Origin: Bradysia coprophila
Lineage: Eukaryota; Arthropoda; Insecta; Diptera; Sciaridae
Assembly (NCBI RefSeq): GCF_014529535.1
Contig: NW_023503608.1
Span: forward strand, 9,164,501-9,228,500
Direction: 5' to 3'
Length of the DNA: 64,000 nt
Positions 1 through 11,629 of this stretch are shown here, in pieces (position 1 is the first letter of the stretch; every line of letters begins with the position of its first letter). The notes under the pieces are model-generated. The model was not told the origin of the DNA and searched no databases. It saw only the letters and a list, made by a program, of their open reading frames with translations. A program made the position numbers and the translations under genes.

Positions 1-437
1 TATAAACTTCCCACTGGCCAAAATAAAAATTTGGAAGCAGATACAAAATGTACTAATAAATATTTAAATATTCAATTTACTTCGTTGACCTTCGCGTGGA
101 AGGCCTGCGTCAAGTGTATCATGATGAAATCTTTTACTCCATTTGTTCAAAGTAATCGCATGATGTTTGGTAAAAAAATATTTTACTTCATTTGTTTTAA
201 CGTTCTATTTATATTAGATAGCACGTTAACCAGAGAAAATCGTTTTTTTTTGTTTCTGCCGAGAATAGATGATTAGTCGTTTCTGAAATTGCTGGTCTGA
301 TTGATACAGACTGTCAATGTCCTCGTTAATGTGACTCAACCTAGTAAAGATACCATAGAAGTTTCAATGTTCCATTTCAGTTTACATGATCTCAGCTTTA
401 CGAATATTCTAACACATTTCTGTTTTTTTTTTTCAAG
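1..437 (+). other. Intron of the legless-like gene
   Basis: AT-rich sequence ending in a long pyrimidine tract and AG at 436-437. The short open frames here lack splice support as exons, so I read it as intron. Confidence 0.5.
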
Positions 438-1325
438 TGGTCAACAACACCATCAATCAATGCAAGGTGGCCACGCTGAGAATCGACTGTCGGGATCCAA
501 TACACCCTTAACACCATCAACGAGTTCAATAGAACCGAGATTTCCCCCAACACCTGGAACTACAAACCCTTCTGGAGGTGTGAGTAGTGGTGGTGCTCAA
601 GCTGGCTCAACATTTCCCATACCGTCGAGTCCTCAGACACCAACAACAGTGACAACGAATCCATCGTCAGTACCAAACCCAGGTAAAACAATTTTTCTTC
701 AAATTTGTACGTCCTCCGTTAAATTCATTTTGATTTCCTCTTTTCCAGCTGAAAAAAATCAACGAATTGGATCATCTGGTCCCAGTCCTCAAGGATCTCG
801 CACACCGTCACTGAGTGGAGATTCAACTTGCCCAACAACAATGTCTTCTGTTGATCACTCATCCCGATTTCCTCCATCCAGTCCTAACATGAACTTCTCA
901 CCGGCTTCGCAGCAGCAATCTGGTATGAAAATGGGAAATTTCATGGACATGTCACCTACAGGGAAAATGTCGGCCGATGTAAGTTCATGTTTGTGTCATT
1001 TAGGTCAAAGTAGATATAACGATTTTCTTTCTCTTTAAATTCGCAGTCACCGGCCGTTCAAACATTTCCCTCATGTGGCCGAACTGATAACTTGCCATTG
1101 AATCCAAACAGTAATGCTCCAACACCAACAAAAACTTCACATTTCGATCCCATATCGTCACTGACCCAAATGTCGCAACAATTGACAAACAGTACGCCGA
1201 ACTCGATGAACGGTCAACAAGGTGTTGGTGCGGGAATGATGAGCGGTGGACCATTTAACCATGGCATGATGCCAAATGAAATTGGAGCGATGAGCCATCC
1301 ACAACAACAGCAACAACAGAACCAA

Positions 1326-1357
<32 letters not shown>

Positions 1358-2366
1358 GCAACAACAACAACATCAATCTGAAGGTCCAATCGGACCAATG
1401 CTTGGTGGAGGTGGCATGGATTGTGGCATGGGAATGGGAATGGGACAGATGGCGCCTGGACAGTTTAATAATCCAAATAGCATGGCTGGTGGAGGTCCCA
1501 ATTCACGTTCAATGTCGCCGAGAATGAGTGGACCGATGATGAATTACGGTCAACCGAATATGATGGGTCCAGGAATGAATCGCATGTTGGGTCGACCGCC
1601 AATGGGAGCGGGTGGTCCATACAATGGCGCAAATATACAAGTAAAAGCCAGCGCTCCAAACACAATTCAATATTTGCCGAATCGACCACAAGTGGGAAAT
1701 TCAAATCCTCGCGGACCACCCAGTATTGAATTTCTACAAAAACTCACCCATCCAATTAATCAAGGCGATGGTGGTAAAATGGGTCCACAGCAAATGGGTC
1801 CATTTTATTCGAATTGTCAAATGGGTCCGAATGGACCTCCAAACGATATGAGATTGAGTGGCATGAATCCGCACATGGACGGTGGAATGGGTGACGGTCC
1901 AATGGGCCCAATGGGTCCAATGGGACCGATGGGACCTGGCGGTCCAGCTGGTCACATGATGGGACAACAGATGATGATGCGTGGCATTCGGCAAGGAAAT
2001 CAAGGAAATTTCATGAGAATGCCCGGTCCGCCACATCCACATATGATGGGCAATCATCCGTTTAATGGTCCCGATGGAATGTTTCCGCCCGGAGGACCGA
2101 ATTCACAAATGTTTCCTGGCGGGCCGAAGGGAGGACCAATGAATGCTGGCGGACCGCCAGACACAACACAACCGTTGCCGCCATCAATGGGACAAGGTGG
2201 ACCTCCATTTAAATCGCAATTTATTGGGCCGACAACCGGTGATCCAAATTATGCGCAACAATATCACAATTTTCAACAGCAGTTGTATGCAATCAATCCT
2301 CGAAGTCAATTGAATAACCAAGGACATGGTCAAAATCCAAATCAGTCATTTTTCGTGCCCAAATAA
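438..2366 (+). CDS. lgs: 3' exons of a Q/G/M/P-rich nuclear protein, probably legless (BCL9 family)
   Basis: Partial gene; its 5' exons lie before the window. Three coding exons join in frame: 438-682, 749-978 and 1047-2366, with pyrimidine-rich AG acceptors and GT donors (gtaaaa, gtaagt). The stop is TAA at 2364-2366. The protein is low complexity: Ser/Pro/Thr-rich at first, then a polyglutamine run (about 1302-1376) broken by one Asn, then Gly/Met/Pro-rich repeats such as GPMGPMGPMG. Less biased islands are DPISSLTQMSQQLTNS, NTIQYLPNRP and PPSIEFLQKL. BCL9/legless proteins bridge beta-catenin (Armadillo) to Pygopus in Wnt target transcription, and their C-terminal halves have this composition. 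The beta-catenin-binding helix and Pygo-binding region would lie upstream and cannot be seen, so the name is an inference from the C-terminal islands. Another Gly/Met-rich transcription cofactor is possible. Confidence 0.5.
1302..1376 (+). repeat. CAA/CAG polyglutamine tract
   Basis: Mixed CAA and CAG codons encode about 24 glutamines, interrupted by one Asn and followed by His-Gln. The mixed codons suggest a moderately stable tract. It is in frame within the legless-like protein. The reverse frame reads as poly-leucine and is not a gene. Confidence 0.9.
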
Positions 2367-3040
2367 TATTACGACATGCGAGAGAGATTCTTTTAATTTT
2401 GTAATTTTTGTTCTTAAAAACAAATTTGTCGTCTTTTTAGTTCTGTTTTACTGCTTAGAATGTCGTGTCTATTATTGATTTTATTATCGGAGTCGAATTA
2501 GTTTAATAAATCTCTCTCCTCTCATTCTCTCTTTTAGTGTTTATCGCGGATAGTGGAAGAGACACTGACCTGTAATTTTCGGCTTACGAAACAAATTACT
2601 TAATTTACAAAATTTTTAAATTTTTATTGATTAGTTTAAGCGATTCTGTGACTGTGTTGATTGAAGTGCTATAGATCTCCTAATTCAATGACGAGGCAGC
2701 TGAATGAAGATTTTTTTAAAAGCAAATTTTTTTTTTTGTATCGGCATAACCGAAATGAAATTTTGTTTTGGTAACAATTGCGGAAGCATTAATTAAAGAT
2801 TTTTTTTTTTTGAAAAATGTTGAAACAGATTTTCTAAGAAAAAGAAAAAGCAAAACCAGCACAAGAAAACGCATTCACACATGCACACATCACGATGTGT
2901 TATTGAACTCGCGAATGGAAATTATAAATCAAATATAAAATGCGAAAGAAAAATTAAAAAAAAAATTATTATAAAAAATATTGTAAATTAATAAGATTAA
3001 ACAGAAAAAAATAAATAAATTATATGAAAAAACGCCGCAT
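2367..3040 (+). other. 3' UTR of the legless-like gene
   Basis: AT-rich sequence after the stop codon with candidate polyadenylation signals AATAAA at 2505-2510 and 3010-3015, the second in an A/T-rich run. No open frame of interest. Confidence 0.5.
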
Positions 3041-4600
3041 TTGTTATTGATACACATGCCTTAATATGCATCGCCTGAAAATCGTGTCAAACCAGAAGAA
3101 CGAGAATCGAAAAATCACAATGACAGAGAAGTACAGAAGCCAGCCAGTTTGAGTTTCACATACAACTTACTCTTACAGACAATAAGAGTATCAAGGTTTA
3201 ATCATATTTAAGAGACTTACTAGTCGAGTCAGTGAAATTTAAAAATACATGTTAGATTTTGATCTGAATTACCCGAATTTGACAGCATATGGTATTCTCA
3301 GGATTATCTCATCATTTGCCTGGTATGAAGCACGAAGCTCAAGAAAATTTTAATACCAATAATTTTCTAAATCCGTTCCTTAGTGAGGGCAGAGAAATCC
3401 AAAATAGACGAATTTTCAAAATCCGTCTATTTCTAGTGATTCCTTAGTGAAGGAAGGTCCTCAGATCCAAAATAGATGAATTTTTAAAATCCGTCTATTT
3501 CTAGTGATTCTCTAAACGTAGCTCTTAAGATTAATAGCACCAATAATCTTGAGTTTAGCGTGATTTTCGAACATTACGGGCAAATGTTGAGATGATCTTT
3601 AGACTCGTGCGACAATATTTCGGTCAATTATTGCAATAACTATTTTCTTGAGATCCTCAACATGTCGGAAAATATTGTGTTGTACTAACTTCACCCCTCA
3701 TATCCTTCGACTACGACTCGTCCTTCGCGCATAGTCTGTCACAATTCACTTTTGTTATTGGTTTTGTCATCAAAATTGCCACAATACTTTTACTAAGTTT
3801 CTTAAGCATCATTGTATGCAGCAAAATTACAATTTTGTTAATGATGGAAACGCTTGATTTCACGAAGAAATATAATTACGAATCATATTACTAAGCGTTT
3901 AAATTTAATTTGAAACAGTTTTGAAGTCAAACGTTTGACTAATAAAAATGCCTCATCAATCTTTTCTATGAGTGTTTTGTGTATGTTAGATATTACAGTA
4001 TGAAACGCATCAGGTCAGGTCAAACAAAGCTTACCAATTGTTTGGAATCGTAGTAAAAATTGAGTTTGAGCAACGATTTATTTTCAATTTCATTGTATCT
4101 GTTTGAACTAGAATTGGCAAGGCAATTAGGATATCTTGATCGTACATTCGAAAAGTCAGCCGATCAATGAAATATTTCCGTTGAATTTTATTATTAAAAA
4201 AAACGAAATGCGAATTTATTTTAATGATGGAAAACAATTCACGACCTAAAATGTTTCAGCAAACAAACACCAAATACGTATAAGATATAAAATGTTGTTC
4301 GTCGATGTGCAATAAAGTAACATCTTTTTTATTACCTCCATTATTCACGTTTACTGTATTTAGAGTGTGTATACTCATTGTTTTTTTTTTATTATTTTAA
4401 ATTCAATCAAGATGTGTGATCTACCTGGTGGTGTATTAGAAGCATTTTCTTAGATTCATGACAATTTACAACAAATTCATCTTGTTGTGTGATAATTGTT
4501 TCAAAATCAGCGTAATTGAAGAATTAAGTAATTCGAATGAACATGCAAACACCGATCGAAGAACTGGGAGCGTTGTCAAATATATCGAATTTTTAATGTG
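3041..4600. other. Intergenic region with a short direct repeat
   Basis: No gene seen. Around 3395-3520 a block of roughly 65 bases occurs twice in tandem. Each block contains a small hairpin (TAGACGAATTTTCAAAATCC then GTCTA) followed by TTTCTAGTGATTC. The rest is plain AT-rich DNA. Confidence 0.5.
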
Positions 4601-5384
4601 TTTTTAAGGAGATATTTGAGAAGATATCATATTTACCAGTTTTTAAGACTTCTCTGATGCAATTATTATGTTTTTTATACGTGAGTTATATGCGGAATAC
4701 ACGATTTAAATTCAAACGGAAGTTTATCTAAACGTATCCCACAAAAACCTCAAAAGAGGAAGACTGTAAAAGGCTAACTTATAAATTATAAACTTAGAAG
4801 TCTCCTTTTTCTACTTTTTTGCTTCCAAGAAAAGTCTCTTTTGTTCTCGTTTTCATTGCCGATAAACTCTCCTTTCGAACTTTTGAATCTGGGAACACTA
4901 GATAACAACCAATGAAGTAAGATGTTGTCGAATCGGTTGAAAATCTTAAATCAAAGAAAGTAATAGATTTGACAGGTAGATCCCATAATAATCCACAGAC
5001 AAGTTTCGTTGAAGATGATTATTCTTTTAGTATATCGAATCACATTTTGTTTTTAGACAAATTAAAAGTTTTACGATTAAGCTAAGAATTTGATTTTGAC
5101 AATTTATTGTTTAATATTTCAACCAAATTAGTATCTAGCAGGTTCACAGTCCCCTAACACAAATACAATACTTATATGTCTTCACTCATAGTCGCACGCA
5201 CTAGTCACACGGTACTAGCAGTGTGCTTGTAAGAGTGGATCAGTCAATAAAACAGCTGAAGCAAGCTATTTTTAATTTTTATTTTATAACCTTTACCACA
5301 AAATGTAGTGTAGGTGCCAAATAGGCAGACATTATGTTGACAAAAGAAACTTTCTGCAAGTCATTTCGCATTCACCCCCACGGA

Positions 5385-5774
5385 TGGAATGATGAAAATC
5401 GCACAACATTTTTTTTTAAATTTTCATTGTTATGTTGACTGTGTGCAGCAAGTCATCATTATTAGGTACAGATAGAGTGCACATAACGTTAAGGAGCTTT
5501 AAGATTTCGTTATGCTTGAAAAAAATGTAATAGCCCTTGAATTCGAGTACACCAATAATAACTCCCAATGTTAGAAGGAATATCGTATCTCCAAGATCGT
5601 GGCTGACCAGACCACCGCCAGCTATTGCAACGGGGTAGCTAATAGTACATAAAAAGAAAGCAAATACTCGGACACATTTCCGAAGTTTGGACTCACGGCC
5701 CTTATGCCAAATGCGTAATAAACGCTGATTAAGCGTTGGATAAGTGAATCAACCCCCATTTCTATATCCGGCAT
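5385..5774 (-). pseudogene. Odorant receptor relic, internally deleted and frameshifted
   Basis: The reverse strand starts with ATG at 5774 and reads MPDIEMGVDSLIQRLISVYY, nearly the same as the start of the receptor at 11629. A 7-base deletion between short repeats, just after the codons for YYAFGI, shifts the frame. About 940 bp present in the intact copy (equivalent to about 10283-11222, holding the last transmembrane segments and all 3' exons) is missing, and the sequence jumps directly to the downstream flank near 5375. Nucleotide similarity to the other copy is high where aligned, so loss looks fairly recent. It cannot encode a full receptor. Confidence 0.85.
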
Positions 5775-6095
5775 TTTTCTGTTTTTGCTTAAGTTCCGAC
5801 GATACAAAGAACTGTCTCAATTACGGTGTAGAAGAAAGAATAGTCAATCCGTTTAAAATCACAAGACGCTACGACGACAATGATGATACTAAAAAATTCA
5901 ACGTGTGACCAAGCGTAATCACCAAACGTAAAATAAAATAATGGTAAAGGTAGAGGGTAGACCATTATGCTTCATAAATTTGTTAGGTATAATGAAAATC
6001 TTTCCTAGCAGATACTAGAAGTTTCTTTTAGCAAATGGGAGGTTTCCCGCACGATTCTGAAGCGAGTTCCGAAATCAAATTAACGAAAGAAAATG

Positions 6096-6566
6096 TTTTT
6101 TTTTGATACCAACATTGAAAAATGATACTTTCGCCCCGCATATGAGGGGCGAAAGTAAAAAAATGCATCCCACGGGGAGAAAGTACTTAACGAAGAGCGA
6201 ACGCAACTGAACGAACAGCGAAAGTGACTGACGTCACAGAAAATGAGAGAAATGAGTCGAGTTGTCAACAAAATCCGCTCATATTATGCAGAATACTTTG
6301 ATCAAAATTGTAAAACACTGTGCGCCAGTGTTCTTATTGAAATTAGCATACAAAGTTGATACTTTTTGTTACTGAATGATTTGTTAGTTATATCTTAATT
6401 TTTGTGTGTGTTATTGTTGTGATGGCTAAATTATTAAATTTTTCATATACCAGGGGGCTGCCGCCCCCTGGACCCCCGCATTTTCTGGCTAAATGCCTTT
6501 TTATTTCAACATTTTGTTGCGATGTTTGCGATACGTATCAATTTTCAATGTTGGTATCAAAAAAAA
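6096..6566. mobile_element. Fold-back MITE family A, copy 1
   Basis: About 470 bp with terminal inverted repeats: a T-run plus GATACCAACATTGAAAA on the left, and TTTTCAATGTTGGTATC plus an A-run on the right. Internal hairpins include CTTTCGCCCC/GGGGCGAAAG and CCAGGGGGC/GCCCCCTGG. It encodes no transposase. The short open frame inside (reverse strand 6271-6080) repeats only because the element repeats. Confidence 0.85.
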
Positions 6567-7005
6567 GAAAGCAAATACTCGGACACATTTCCGAAGTTTG
6601 GACTCACGGCCCTTATGCCAAATGCGTAATAAACGCTGATTAAGCGTTGGATAAGTGAATCAACCCCCATTTCTATATCCGGCATTTTTCTGTTTTTGCT
6701 TAAGTTCCGACGATACAAAGAACTGTCTCAATTACGGTGTAGAAGAAAGAATAGTCAATCCGTTTAAAATCACAAGACGCTACGACGACAATGATGATAC
6801 TAAAAAATTCAACGTGTGACCAAGCGTAATCACCAAACGTAAAATAAAATAATGGTAAAGGTAGAGGGTAGACCATTATGCTTCATAAATTTGTTAGGTA
6901 TAATGAAAATCTTTCCTAGCAGATACTAGAAGTTTCTTTTAGCAAATGGGAGGTTTCCCGCACGATTCTGAAGCGAGTTCCGAAATCAAATTAACGAAAG
7001 AAAAT
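6562..7005 (-). pseudogene. Second copy of the odorant receptor 5' fragment
   Basis: Duplicate of the relic's N-terminal coding part and upstream flank, carried within the 911-bp tandem unit. The equivalent ATG is near 6685. It has the same frameshift as copy 1, so the frameshift preceded the duplication. Confidence 0.8.
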
Positions 7006-7477
7006 GTTTTTTTTTGATACCAACATTGAAAAATGATACTTTCGCCCCGCATATGAGGGGCGAAAGTAAAAAAATGCATCCCACGGGGAGAAAGTACTTA
7101 ACGAAGAGCGAACGCAACTGAACGAACAGCGAAAGTGACTGACGTCACAGAAAATGAGAGAAATGAGTCGAGTTGTCAACAAAATCCGCTCATATTATGC
7201 AGAATACTTTGATCAAAATTGTAAAACACTGTGCGCCAGTGTTCTTATTGAAATTAGCATACAAAGTTGATACTTTTTGTTACTGAATGATTTGTTAGTT
7301 ATATCTTAATTTTTGTGTGTGTTATTGTTGTGATGGCTAAATTATTAAATTTTTCATATACCAGGGGGCTGCCGCCCCCTGGACCCCCGCATTTTCTGGC
7401 TAAATGCCTTTTTATTTCAACATTTTGTTGCGATGTTTGCGATACGTATCAATTTTCAATGTTGGTATCAAAAAAAA
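7006..7477. mobile_element. Fold-back MITE family A, copy 2
   Basis: Same element and termini as the copy at 6096-6566. Its right end abuts a smaller hairpin element (7478-7612). The same pairing, in inverted orientation, recurs at 14543-15148. Confidence 0.85.
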
Positions 7478-7612
7478 TAGTATGAACGACTCGGGGCAAA
7501 AATAAAAAAATTCAACCTGTGCGATTAGAGCCCTTGCCTTCGGCGCGGGCTCCAACTCTCGCACACGGTTGAATTTTTTTACTTTCGCCCCTTGTCATTC
7601 AATGTACTATAG
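7478..7612. mobile_element. Small fold-back element B, copy 1
   Basis: About 135 bp forming one long hairpin. The left arm contains AAAAAAATTCAACCTGTGCGA and the right arm its near complement TCGCACACGGTTGAATTTTTTT, with GGGGC/GCCCC at the arm bases and a GC-rich centre (GCCTTCGGCGCGGGC). No coding capacity. The GGGGCGAAAGTA motif is shared with MITE A, so the families may be related. Confidence 0.75.
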
Positions 7613-8689
7613 TTTAGCAGTAGGAACAACATTTTCTCTAATGCGTGCGTTTTTAGGTACTAGATGTGTAGATTGTCACTCGAGGCCACAGGCTATTGCC
7701 ATAAATACGCGACGACAACATAGTTTCATGGTTCTATTTCTACATGTCCTGTGTTATCACCCCGTACCACTCCACCCGCCTGAAGTAGTTGCAAAATGAG
7801 TTGCAAAATTCGTAAAAGGAAAATGTTTTCTGCAACAAATTTTGCAACTACTTCGACTACTACGCCTGAAGTAGCTGCAAAAGTAGTTGCAAAATTTGTA
7901 AAGGTAAATTGGTTTTTGTCGCTTCTTTAGGAACTCCTTCAAAACTACTACTCCCCATACTACTCCCCATAATTCGATTATTGTTTTTTTTTAATTAGAA
8001 ATTTTAATAGTTCGTAAGCACGATAGACGTAAAACTTATTTTAATTGGGAATAAAGTAAAGATGAGAGACAATAATGATGTTATTGTAGGGTGCCTCAAC
8101 ACGAAACAAAAAAAAGAAGAACAAAAATTAAAAAAACTGTTGTTAGTATATCAGTTCTGTATAATGAGACTAAACAACGCAAACGAGAAACAACTTTCAT
8201 AGGGCCAAGAATTTATTGAAGGTTCAGGTTGTATCGAATGAAAAATTGAGTTTTTTTTTGTATTTCTGGATTTCTGTTTTAATTAGGTTATGTAGTCTTC
8301 AGACAAATGCAGTTTTGAATTTAGTGCGATATTAACAGTGTTTCAAAAATCCGAAAAACAGCGAGAGAAGAATCTCAGGGAAAAATCAACCGATTTCCGT
8401 GATTCTTTTTTTTTTGTTGTGTAAGGATTAGATGGGAGTATAAGATAAAGTACAAAGAAGTTCGATACCCCTCACGTCATGGCTCCGGCACTAGCCCAAA
8501 GTCAAAACATATTTCGAAAATACGAAAAACGAACGATAAATAAATAAATAAATTGTAAAATGCTGTTGAAGTATACGATTTGAAATCAATCGATTAAAAA
8601 TACTTTGATCGAGAAGTAATAGACCTGATAATAATACTGGTCATATGTTTGCCGTCTGTAACAGGGCAAAAAGTTTTTAGAGAATAACT
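7613..8689. other. Flank of segmental copy 1, no gene
   Basis: Parts match 11930-12300 and 15315-15430. Short repeats of GTAGTTGCAAAAT lie at 7788-7900. A right-half fragment of the TTAA-bounded element family (ending CCGTCTGTAACAGG) lies at about 8560-8666. Confidence 0.5.
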
Positions 8690-9094
8690 ATATCATATTT
8701 ACCAGCTTTTAAGACTTGAGATGCAACTATGACGTTTTTTACACACTATTTGGGATATGGGAGATTTACGAAATAGGAAATTTAAAGACAAACCAACGTT
8801 TATCTAAATTTATTCAAACAAGTCATGTGACAAGGTCTAGTATAATGAACATGAAAGGCAAAAAGATATCAAAATCAAAACATTGTCAGATAATTTTATT
8901 AAAATTGCTGTAAAACGTCTCTCCTAGGTTAAGCTGTACAGTCTGTAGGGATCCCAGATCGAAAATGTCAAAAGAGTACATTTTTGACCTGCCAAAGCAG
9001 GAAGAAATCATTACAATTGTCTTTCAGTAATTTGTGGACTAACTACATCATCCGTTATTGACAACTACGACAAAAACAAACGATGGGCTTCACT

Positions 9095-9525
9095 CTAATG
9101 TATGATCTTATACAAGGTTCTGAAATAACAGGTTACGCCACTTATGGGTTGATCACGAAGGCGGTGAAACACAAATTTCGACATGTTTTGTTAAACACAC
9201 TCATTACAGATTGTGTGAGATGTCCAATGAATGTACAAACCAGGTATGGTCTGTTCATACAAACCGGAGGACATAGCGATTTCTTATAAACAAACTCACC
9301 TCTCATGAGAGGTGAGTTTGTTTATATGAAATCGCTATGTCCTCCGCTACATATAAAGTTTGACTCGACCATACCTTGTGTTGACATTCATTGGAGATGT
9401 CAACTTGATAAATTTTTTTTTCATGTTTTCTTTTCGTACAAACATGTCTAAATTGTCAAGATTTGTGTTTTACCCGGTTCGTAAGTTTCTTAACCTGTTT
9501 CTTATAACCTTGATCTTATAGTAAT
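9095..9525. repeat. Large fold-back (inverted repeat), centre at 9305/9306
   Basis: Two arms of about 200 bases meet at the perfect centre CTCTCATGAGAG. The inner 45 bases of each arm (AAACAAACTCACCTCTC and its complement; GGAGGACATAGCGATTTC and its complement) match almost completely. Further out the arms stay recognisable (AATGAATGTACA, ACACAAAT, ATGTATGATCTTATA) with substitutions and small indels. It lies within segmental copy 2 and has no counterpart in copy 1, so it looks like an insertion. No coding capacity I trust. Confidence 0.85.
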
Positions 9526-10292
9526 GTATGATAACACCAACGAAGTAATAGATTGTCGAAACTGTTGAAAATACGTAAATCAAACAAAGAAATAGATTTG
9601 ACTGCGTCCACAAACAATCGAATTACATTTTTTTTATTGGAAAGGAGTTGAAATTATAAATTAAAGTCCATCAGGCACTTTTTGGTTTTGACAATTTATA
9701 ATTTTTTATTTCCACCAAATTTGTGCCTAGGAAAGGTTCACAATCTACTCATACAGTACAATATATTCCAGGTGCTTGTGTCATAAAAAATGGCTCCGCT
9801 CGCGAAAAATGAACTGAAAGAGTTGATTTTTGAACATGAGGACTTTCCCTACAATTTTTCATTCTGAATCATATATTATAACTTAATAGCTCGAAAAATG
9901 TAAAGCTAGCGGACTGACAGAAGCTCCTGGACTATATTTATTTACTCATAGTCACACACAACGCCTGGGACTAGCAATGCACTTGTATGAGTGGATCACT
10001 TAATAAAACAGCTGAAGCAAGCTTAGACGCAAATTCTATTGACATTGACACTGTAAACACAACACAATTAGTATAAACGGTACATTTGTGACGAAATTTC
10101 CAAAAACCAGGAATTTCCAGTTACCGAACACTGCGTTTCATTTTTACAACTTTACAACAAAATGTAGTGGGGGTGCCAAACAGGTGAAATTAAAATTGAC
10201 TCAGTTAAACATAGCATCTTGGGAATTAACGAATAGTGGACATTATGTGGGGAAATAAACTTTCCACAAGCCATTTCGTGGCTTGATAAGGT

Positions 10293-11629
10293 TCACATGC
10301 TATTCAGAAGATTAAACATGCTATAGGCCCCTCGCATGATCTAACAAAGAGAATAATAAATAATCGATAGAAATTTATGTTAGCATGAACTTACTGCGTT
10401 AAATGTCTCCAAACTAAGTGAATACAATTTAGCCACCATAATGAATTTATGTCGCTTGAGTACTTCCGCAAGCACTATCATTATATTCCTACATCTGCTA
10501 GTTTGTTGCATCCAATTTGACTCGTATAAGGAATACGCAAGCTTACCACTCGAAACTTTTATCTCATTTCCAAGATACATTAAGAAAAATATGTCAAGTG
10601 TGGCATAGTACAACAAGCCAATACAAACAAAGAATAGCCCTTCCTTGGATGATGAGTCCTAAATGTGACATGTACCAAAAATTTTAAAGTCTAATATTTC
10701 GCCCGTCAAGCTGCTGTAAGCAGCTTTTGCATGACTTACAACTGCTAAGATGTACACTGATCCACAGATGCAGAATGCACTAGTCCCAATCTGTATGAAA
10801 AATAAGGGTGAAAAGAAACCAATTCATAAGAAACACGCAATTAGTATTTTTCCCAATCATCGTATCAAATGATTCCTTACTGCTCCAAATCTTGATGCAA
10901 TCGAACGCATTTTATCAGTTGCTTCTCAAACAAGTAATGATCTCTCTCATCATAAATCCCCGGATTGTCCAATTGCAAATGCCTGGTAAAATGTTTAAGA
11001 CGATATCCGAGTATGTCATACTGCAGAGAACAGTTGAACATGGCGTACCAAACTAGTGAGGAGAGCAAAGAGACGAGAATGACAAAGAGTTCATTCACAA
11101 CCACGAAAAAGTGTGCAATCCAATGTGCTGCTCGACTCTGTTTGTAATCCAACGGAAACCAAATGTTGAAGGGTAGTTGATCGGAAATCAACGGTGATGA
11201 CAGAACCATAATGCTCGCAGTCAGCCCCACGGATAGAATGACGAAAATCACACAACATTTTTTGAAAATTCTCATTGTTCTGTTGACTGTGTGCAGCAAG
11301 TCATCATTATTCGGTACAGATAGAGTGCACATAACGTTAAGGAGCTTTAAGATTTCGTTCTGCTTGAAGAAAATGTAATAGCCCTTGAATTCGAGTACAC
11401 CAACAATAACTCCCAATGTTAGAAGGAATATCGTATCTCCAAGATCGTGGCTGACCAGCCCACCACCAGCTAATGCAACGGGGTAGCTAATAGTACAGAA
11501 AAAGAAAGCAAATACTCGAACACATTTCCGAATTTTGGACTCACGGCCCTTATGCCAAATGCCGAATGCGTAATAAACGCTGATTAAGCGTTGGATAAGT
11601 GAATCAATTCCCATTTCTATATCTAGCAT
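10293..11629 (-). CDS. Insect odorant receptor (7tm_6), nearly complete, possibly decaying
   Basis: Proposed exons on the minus strand: 11629-10881, 10779-10740, 10658-10395 and 10340-10293 (stop TGA), giving about 366 residues against a usual 380-420. The long first exon starts MLDIEMGIDSL and holds several hydrophobic segments, ending in CVRLHQDLEQ, the family's intracellular-loop motif. Exon 3 carries the conserved C-terminal block (FFLMYLGNEIKVSS, YESNWM, AKLYSLSLETF) and exon 4 adds the short tail GAYSMFNLLNSM. The donors are strong (gtaagg, gtaagt, gtaagt). One problem is visible: an OR-like FSPLFFIQ block reads openly just before exon 2, but it cannot be joined in frame to exon 1, and the in-frame join skips it. 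Either a base is wrong or the gene has lost about 15 residues. Odorant receptors are odour-gated membrane channels working with the co-receptor Orco in sensory neurons. Confidence 0.75.

Larger units (their letters stand above)
5651..7472. repeat. 911-bp tandem duplication, two copies
   Basis: Unit one is about 5651-6561 and unit two about 6562-7472. Each contains the 5' part of the receptor relic followed by the MITE described separately. I see no clear differences between the two copies on reading. The junction falls in an A-run, where the MITE's terminal run of A meets an A-run of the receptor sequence (aaaaagaaagcaaatactcg), which fits unequal exchange or slippage at microhomology. Confidence 0.9.
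4600..8440. repeat. Copy 1 of an old tandem segmental duplication (odorant receptor locus)
   Basis: Segments match copy 2 (8690-12300) in the same order: 4631-4740 with 8697-8812; 4900-4990 with 9530-9600; 5100-5160 with 9690-9750; 5215-5380 with 9970-10290; 5385-6070 with 11220-11890; 7640-8100 with 11930-12245. Copy 1 lacks the receptor's middle and 3' exons and carries inserted MITEs. Confidence 0.75.

Noticed and set aside
1158-1376. Reverse frame with a poly-leucine start
   Set aside because: It is the complement of the CAA/CAG polyglutamine tract of the legless-like protein.
6080-6271. Reverse open frame of 63 codons, found again at 6991-7182 and on the other strand near 14972
   Set aside because: It recurs only because it lies inside three copies of MITE A; it crosses hairpin arms and has no protein-like features.
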